Below, piece after piece: positions 58,741 through 64,000 of a DNA stretch of 64,000 nucleotides. The notes beneath the pieces are model-generated. The model made no database searches and was not told where the DNA came from. It was given only the letters and a program-made list of their open reading frames with translations. The position numbers and the translations under genes are program-made. How positions within the stretch are numbered: the first letter of the stretch is position 1; the number at the start of each line of letters is the position of its first letter. Location: NCBI GenBank assembly GCA_002914845.1, contig JXTC01000319.1:297464-361463 (forward strand). The letters are read 5' to 3'. The DNA is from Trema orientale. Lineage: Eukaryota; Streptophyta; Magnoliopsida; Rosales; Cannabaceae.

Positions 58741-59100
58741 AGGTGAATGGTAAAAAAATACTCTTAAGTTTGAGTTTCTGCAATTTAAACTCCGAAATTT
58801 AGATTCTACAAAATAATACCTTAAAATTAAGAATTTCTGAAAATAAATACACTGGATTAACTTTTGGCCAATTTTAGTTTCAAAAAAACAATAATATCCT
58901 TTATTAAAATTGGATTAATCCTTATTATTCTTCTTAGTTTTGAGGATATTATTGTCTTTTATCAGTTAAAGTTATTCAAAAAGTCAACTCATAGTATTAA
59001 TTTTCAGAAATTCTTAATCTTAGGATATTTGCAAAGTCCAAACTTCATAGTTTAAATTACAAAATACATAAACCTCAAGGTATTTTTTTACAATTTACCC
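58741..59100. mobile_element. Mutator-like inverted-repeat element, 360 bp
   Basis: It begins AGGTGAATGGTAAAAAAATA and ends as the complement of GGGTAAATTGTAAAAAAATA. Arms of about 165 bp are inverted copies of each other. The flanks are a perfect 9-bp repeat TATGGAATA (58732-58740, 59101-59109). Relatives lie at 44090, 49715 and 59745. No coding capacity. Confidence 0.92.
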
Positions 59101-59109
59101 TATGGAATA

Positions 59110-59735
59110 TTAAAAGCCATGTTGAGTATCATACATTGTATTAAATTCTATTGTACTATCATTTATCTAATACAATGTTAGATTTTACATGTATTAAATG
59201 TAAGCGTATTATGTTGATAAATAATGAAATGAAAGTGGATAGAAAATGAGGTAAGAGTATGGGATAGAGAAAAAGAAAGAAACTATAAACTAGTTTGGAG
59301 TTTGTATTTGCCATTTATTTTCTTACAACAATAGTTGCTACAACAGTCAGATGCTTAAAAATAGCCAACGCCTGAAGCACTACCTCTCCCACCTCCGTAA
59401 CAACAAGGAGTATATGTAATGTTGCTTAGAACAATCTGGAATCATTGTTTGAATAATTCCGAAAGCGATAACTATGGGTATTTGAGTAATAGTCGAACCA
59501 CAAAAAGCATGAATGGAGTGCCATGACTTACTACTACAAAACCAGGCTTCCACGTTAGTCACAAGGGAACATACATGCTAGGTCATTTCAAATGCTTTTG
59601 GGCATAAAAATGTGGTCTAACACGTCAGTTTCACTGGATCATACTTGTACGACATACGAAGAGAGAAAAATTTTCCTCTTAGAATTTAAACACAACCCTA
59701 CAAATTCTCAAAATTCAAATTAGTACAATTTTAAA
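59110..59735. other. Intergenic, nothing firmly recognised
   Basis: A minus-strand stretch around 59560-59350 (ending in a GGTGGGAGAGGTAGTGC Gly-rich reading) may be a retroelement gag relic, but no intact motif is seen. Confidence 0.3.
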
Positions 59736-59744
59736 TTCCAACTA

Positions 59745-59858
59745 GGGTGAAAAAAACACCCTCAAGTTTGAATGTTCTGCAATTTAAATCAGTGTCCAAA
59801 CTTCAGAGTTTAAATTGTAGAATACCCGAATCACAAGATTTTTTTTTTCAGTTGTCCC
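59745..59858. mobile_element. 114-bp internally deleted Mutator-like derivative
   Basis: It starts GGGTGAAAAAAACACCCTCA and ends TTTTCAGTTGTCCC. Both ends match the 360-bp element at 58741, but almost all of the centre is missing. The flanks TTCCAACTA (59736-59744) and TTCAAACTA (59859-59867) form a 9-bp target duplication with one difference. Confidence 0.8.
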
Positions 59859-60061
59859 TTCAAACTAAAAGTAAAATTGATATAATAACTGAAACTAAAA
59901 GCCAAGAACATAATTGAACATTATTACAAAGTTAGCCAAAAGAGAACTAATTTTAATATCATAATAAAAGGAAAACATTAGCTAAAATAAGAACTAATTC
60001 CAAATTAGGGTTTCATTTTCAAATCATCTAATATTAATAACAGAACTTAAAAAACACTTGT

Positions 60062-60460
60062 TTGGCTGCACACACATCATTTTTAACTCATCAACATGAT
60101 CAATGGTACTTTGATAGTGATTGTTCAAGACACATTACTGGAAATAAAACATTTACGACACGTTTTGAAACTGTTTCTAAGGGTTTTGTGAACTTTGGAT
60201 ATAAAAACAAAGGCAAAATACTTGGAAAAGGTTTACAGACCATGCAAGGACTGCCATCTTCAGAGAACGTGTTATATTTTGAATGGTTGAAAGCGAATCT
60301 CATCAGCATAAGCTAAATCTATGATGACTATCACATTGTACAATTTTCCAAAGATCGTTGCAATATGATTACCAAATATGTGGAGCGCATCTTCACAGGT
60401 CAGAGATCAAGAGACAACTATTACTTATTAGTGAACTCACTGGTGTGCAATTGTTCGAGG
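60062..60460 (+). pseudogene. Copia retrotransposon protease/integrase N-part, decayed
   Basis: Copia motifs are readable: WYFDSDCSRHITGNKTFTTR (the CSRHMTG region after the protease), then LISIS, and after a stop at 60314 the continuation DDYHIVQFSKDRC..GQRSRDNYYLL, which matches the integrase leader (GAG-pre-integrase) region. Stops and a deletion follow. Confidence 0.75.
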
Positions 60461-60546
60461 GGGCCTGAACTCTAGCTTGAATAAGGAAAAGTATATGGTT
60501 CTTGTCAACTCAGGAAACAAACGTCATATGAGATATGGCGAGGTGA

Positions 60547-60815
60547 GTGATCAATCTTACTTGTTTCCATAATTTTGGTTGTGAGTGCTATGTGTTGAAT
60601 AATAGAGAAAATTTGGGTAAGTTTAATGCTAAAAATGATAAAGTTATGTTTCTTTGCAATTCATCTAATAGAAGGGCTTATAGAGTTTCTAATATGCGGA
60701 CTAAGCATATTATAAAATCTATAAATGTTGTATTTTGTGGTTATAAAGATTTTGTTGACAAATCTAAGAGCTGCAAAGTTCCCACTCTTGTTTTTTCTAT
60801 TAACACACCTAAGCA
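60547..60815 (+). pseudogene. Copia integrase C-part, interrupted
   Basis: HNFGCECYVLNNRENLGKFN and AYRVSNMRTKHIIKSINVVF match the end of Copia integrase (FGCKCFVLN..LGKFD..S..KAYRV.N.RT). The frame is cut at 60815 by the hAT-type insert. Confidence 0.8.
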
Positions 60816-63333
60816 TAAGGGTGCTCATCGGTTGAAATCCAACCTAGTTTAAGGGTATTCCATCCAATCTAATTATAGGTCGGTTTTGAAAAATATATAT
60901 TCAATCCAATTTGAGTGTAAAATCTGATCCAATCCAATCTAATTAGTAATTGGATTAGATCGGTTTTGTGTAATTAGTTATGGATCTTTGTGAGCTTTTT
61001 CAGTATCAGATTTTTTAACCAAAATGTTGTACTGTTGGACCTGTCAATGTTCATATTCATTATAAAAAGAAATTGACGGACATTAATGAAAACTTCATCT
61101 AGTGTTATTATTGGTTATAATTTACTAAAAAGTGACAAAATCAAAGATAAGCAGAAGCGTGAAAAATAAATTCTTTTCCGGATTATAATTTTTCATAAAA
61201 CCTTTTAAGATCAAAGAGTCTTCTAAATACATACAAGAGATTATGTATCTCAATCAAATAGTCTTCCTTCCTATGCACTAAGCTTATAACTGTAGTAGTG
61301 TGTGGGCACCTTGATCTTGATCAATCTCCAAGTGAGAATCTAGGANTCTTTTTGTGTAATTGCCTAGAAAACTGTTTAAGCCCAATTGATCTCATGCAGC
61401 CCAAGATATTGGTGTAGACTGGGGACCCAAATAGACCTATTTAATTCAAGCTCCAATAAATAATGTCTAGTTACAATTAACTCTTAATATAAGTGGGTTT
61501 GTACTATTAGTTATGGATTTATTCCACTAAAGATCCAAACTGCACTATTGAGTTAAATAAATATCACAAGATACTTTATAATTAAAATTACATCCATTAG
61601 ATAATTAACATGTGCATATATCTCCCCACATGAATACCGATAATTGGAGCTAGGTAAAATTACTATTTTGCCCTTCTAATTATATCTTCCAATTCCTTGA
61701 TACAAGATTATATCCAATAGATGACCAGACTTACGGAAAGTCTTCAATTAATTAAATATTAAATTTTATTAATTACTTAGCTAAGATTTAAATCATCCAA
61801 GCTCCTACAGTTCCTCAAGGCAGTATTCACTTCTCTATATAATAGAGTTTTAGATTCCATATCTATAAGCATATATTCCCAATGCCCATAATAATATATT
61901 ACCAAAATGTCAAGGCCTAGATCGTCAATTTCTTGATCTGTACCTTTTAACATCTCAAATAATAGAAATTATGAACACGAGTTCATCACTTATTTCAGGA
62001 TTAAGAATACATGCGTTAATTATCAAGTTTGTGAAAATATGTTCTTGTGAACGACACTTATTACAAGAATATATTTCACATGGTACATGCTCAATATTTA
62101 TACACTAAGACTTTTTGCATATGGTGTCATAAATATAAATTAAGACACACTATAATTGTATAAAGTCTTGCAACATGATCTAAGAGAAGTGTCCAGCTTC
62201 TCTTATTAGTTGTGAATAAATTTATTTAATTTAATTAGAGAAAATATATCTTAACTTTAATAAACAACTTTATTAAAATATTTCTCTAATGAATAAATCA
62301 TTAAACCTTTTGATATTTACTATTGTATCAATAATCAAAATATTATCACAAACACTATGCATGAAATCTCCCTTTATTAAATATCCAAAATATTCAATAA
62401 ATATCTATAAATAATAAACACTTTTTGGGCATAATCTTAACAGTTGTCGTCCCTCCTTCAAGACTTTCATTCACAAGAAAAATTGGTTTAAACATTTCTT
62501 TATAGACATTTAAAGTCATCTACAGTACACCAAGACATTTATCAACTTAAAAATGAATAAGATATACTTTTAGCAGACAACATAAAAAAGAACAAGATAT
62601 TTGGTTAAAATGAAGCGTCAAAGATTCTATAGCCTGTAAAGACATAGCCATTCAAATCATCATACAAATTACTAAAGAAAAATAAAAGAAAAAAAAATCA
62701 AATAAAGGAAAAGCAAAGTAACAGACACTAAGATAATTAAAAGAAAAAGCAAAAAAGACAAAAATTAATTATCATACAAATCTCTAAGGAAAAAACAAAT
62801 CAAGCAAAGGAAAAGCAAAGAAACAAAGCTAATGAAAAGAAAAGCATCTTAGTGAAAACTAAAAATGTCGAGCAGATAAGGAAATCGGGCTTAAGTTCGA
62901 AATAATCAAAAAAAATATGGTAGCTGGGAATATACCTAGAGGAAATTTCGACCGAATATGTGAGAGTTTGAAGAACTAAGAGAGGCAATAGCAGTGAGAG
63001 ACTGAGAGTCTAAATGTGTAATATATATGTGATTGTTGGTAGGGTTTTTTTTTTTTTTTTTTCCTAATATAGTGTGGTAAAGTCTATATTAAACTTGCAC
63101 TTAGTTAATAAAAATAAAATACATATATATTTTATTTTTTTAAATATAATATATATAAAGTTGGATCAGTTCGGTTGTAATTGGATTTTTTACATTAAGA
63201 TCAGCCAACTGAACTGATCTAATTAAAATCCGGTTTTTAGAATCTAATCCAATCCCATTATAATTAGATATCTAATTTTTTGTAATTGGATTGGATCGGT
63301 CAATCGGTTTAGATCGAATTTTGAGTACCCTTA
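60816..63333. mobile_element. hAT-type non-autonomous element inserted in Copia
   Basis: Termini TAAGGGTGCTCA and (inverted) TAAGGGTACTCA differ at one base. The flanks CCTAAGCA (60808-60815) and CCTGAGCA (63334-63341) form an 8-bp duplication with one change, the hAT signature. Subterminal regions are filled with AATCCAATCTAATTA and its inverse TAATTGGATTGGATCGG. No transposase is readable. About 1.4 kb of its length is a probable solo LTR, so the original was about 1.1 kb. An internal repeat of about 113-bp period (ATCATACAAAT..GGAAAAGCAAAG) lies at about 62658-62830. Confidence 0.8.
61033..62451. repeat. Probable solo LTR nested in the hAT-type element
   Basis: The segment runs from TGTTGGACC to CTTAACA (TG..CA). 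GTTGT lies at 61026-61030 and 62452-62456, a possible 5-bp target duplication although two extra bases (AC) separate the left copy from TG. Content, such as TGGGCTTAAACAG on the minus strand and promoter-like TATATAATAGAG, is LTR-like. A single N is at 61346. No internal coding region remains. Confidence 0.45.
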
Positions 63334-63384
63334 CCTGAGCATTAGATTGCATAACACAAATCTGATGAACAACAATAGGACACT

Positions 63385-63678
63385 ATGATTTGGTCTTTGG
63401 AATTGGCACCAAAATCAATAAAAAAGGGCCACCCTTATGAATTCAAAAAAAAAAAAAAAACTCGACCACTATTCTTCGTACTTGGAAATCCAAAAGATAT
63501 TATGGTTAAGAGGAGAAAGTTGACTACTGAAATTCCTCACTTATATTATATTTCATTAATTGAAACGAAGAATACATATACGAATACAAATGCACAACTT
63601 GGTGATCTTTTCACAAAAGCACTTGACTTTCAAACATACAAAAACTTGAGAAAGTTAACTGGGGTGTGTTTACCATAG
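63385..63678 (+). pseudogene. Copia RNase H C-terminus, decayed
   Basis: The end of the frame, TTEIPHLYYISLIETKNTYTN..AQLGDLFTKALDFQTYKNLRKL, matches the last part of Copia RNase H (..ENQLADIFTKPLD...LR..LG(V)C). It continues the Copia element on the right of the hAT insertion; RT and most of RNase H are missing. Confidence 0.75.
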
Positions 63679-64000
63679 TATTGAGCCTTTTTAAAATATA
63701 ATAATAATAATAATAAAAGAATAAAAAAAGAGGAGGTTATTTTGTTCTTTATATTTCTTTTGATCATGATGCTTCTGAAGTATATTTGTTCGTATCACTA
63801 TCTCGCATGTATTCAATTTTTTCTTTTATGTATTTGGTTTGCGAAAAAATTTCTTCACTTGATTATTTCTTTTTCATCTTTTCTAAGTCAAGTTGGTTGA
63901 ATTCTCTTACAAATGTTGCAGTAAAACTCTTGTGTTCATCGTCTTATTAGAAAGGCTACCTTGTGCTAAAGAGTAAAGAGCCTCATTTGAGTAATTTTCT
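63679..64000. other. Intergenic end of window
   Basis: A (TAA)n run near 63698-63716, then AT-rich sequence. It may contain the untranslated 3' region of the Copia relic; no LTR terminus was seen. Confidence 0.4.

Overview
This window is nuclear DNA of a flowering plant, almost certainly a dicot. It is strongly AT-rich, genes are sparse and have spliceosomal introns, and the spaces between them are filled with plant retrotransposons, CACTA ends, Mutator-type and hAT-type non-autonomous elements and microsatellites. I cannot name the species. Single N bases stand at 31226, 44100 and 61346.

Four host genes can be supported. (1) 7162-6338, minus strand: a two-exon secreted cysteine-rich peptide gene of defensin-like type, too short and too split to show as one open frame. 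(2) 24.6-29.3 kb, plus strand: a mitochondrial carrier closely matching plant BOU (A BOUT DE SOUFFLE), 297 residues in two coding exons behind a probable 3-kb leader intron. (3) 32179-34849, plus strand: a clean four-exon gene for a 203-residue plant protein of unknown function. (4) 52580-53200, plus strand: an intronless, GC-rich ABA receptor of the PYR1/PYL1 group. A fifth, broken gene at 44.7-45.5 kb holds separate exons of L-arabinokinase and lies just before a CACTA transposon 3' end, which suggests gene capture. The genes share no pathway; this is ordinary plant gene order.

Mobile DNA by region. 1-3.6 kb: a decayed Ty3/gypsy chromovirus with 5' LTR, tRNA-iMet primer site, gag, protease, RT and RNase H, internally deleted. 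3.8-5.7 kb: a CACTA end and a minus-strand LTR element. 8371-14345: a complete gag-only LTR retrotransposon with 1.63-kb LTRs, a tRNA-Asp primer site and a 5-bp target duplication. 14.7-23.5 kb: a SINE-like tRNA relic, a 73-bp minisatellite, and an AT-rich dispersed/tandem repeat family. 36.3-37.3, 40.8-41.5, 58.7-59.1 and 59.7-59.9 kb: four Mutator-like inverted-repeat elements, each with a 9-bp target duplication. 43.6-44.0 kb: a GC-rich block of TTCGAC/GTCGAA dyads. 47.8-48.5 kb: a retroposed insert with a 17-bp duplication. 60.0-63.7 kb: a Copia pol relic split by a hAT-type element that itself carries a probable solo LTR.

I found no tRNA or rRNA gene, no CRISPR array and no operon-like system. 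The most interesting objects are the hidden defensin-like gene, the arabinokinase capture, the Mutator-type family with its 114-bp derivative, the gag-only element and the three-level nest at the right end. All assignments come from reading the sequence; no database search was run.
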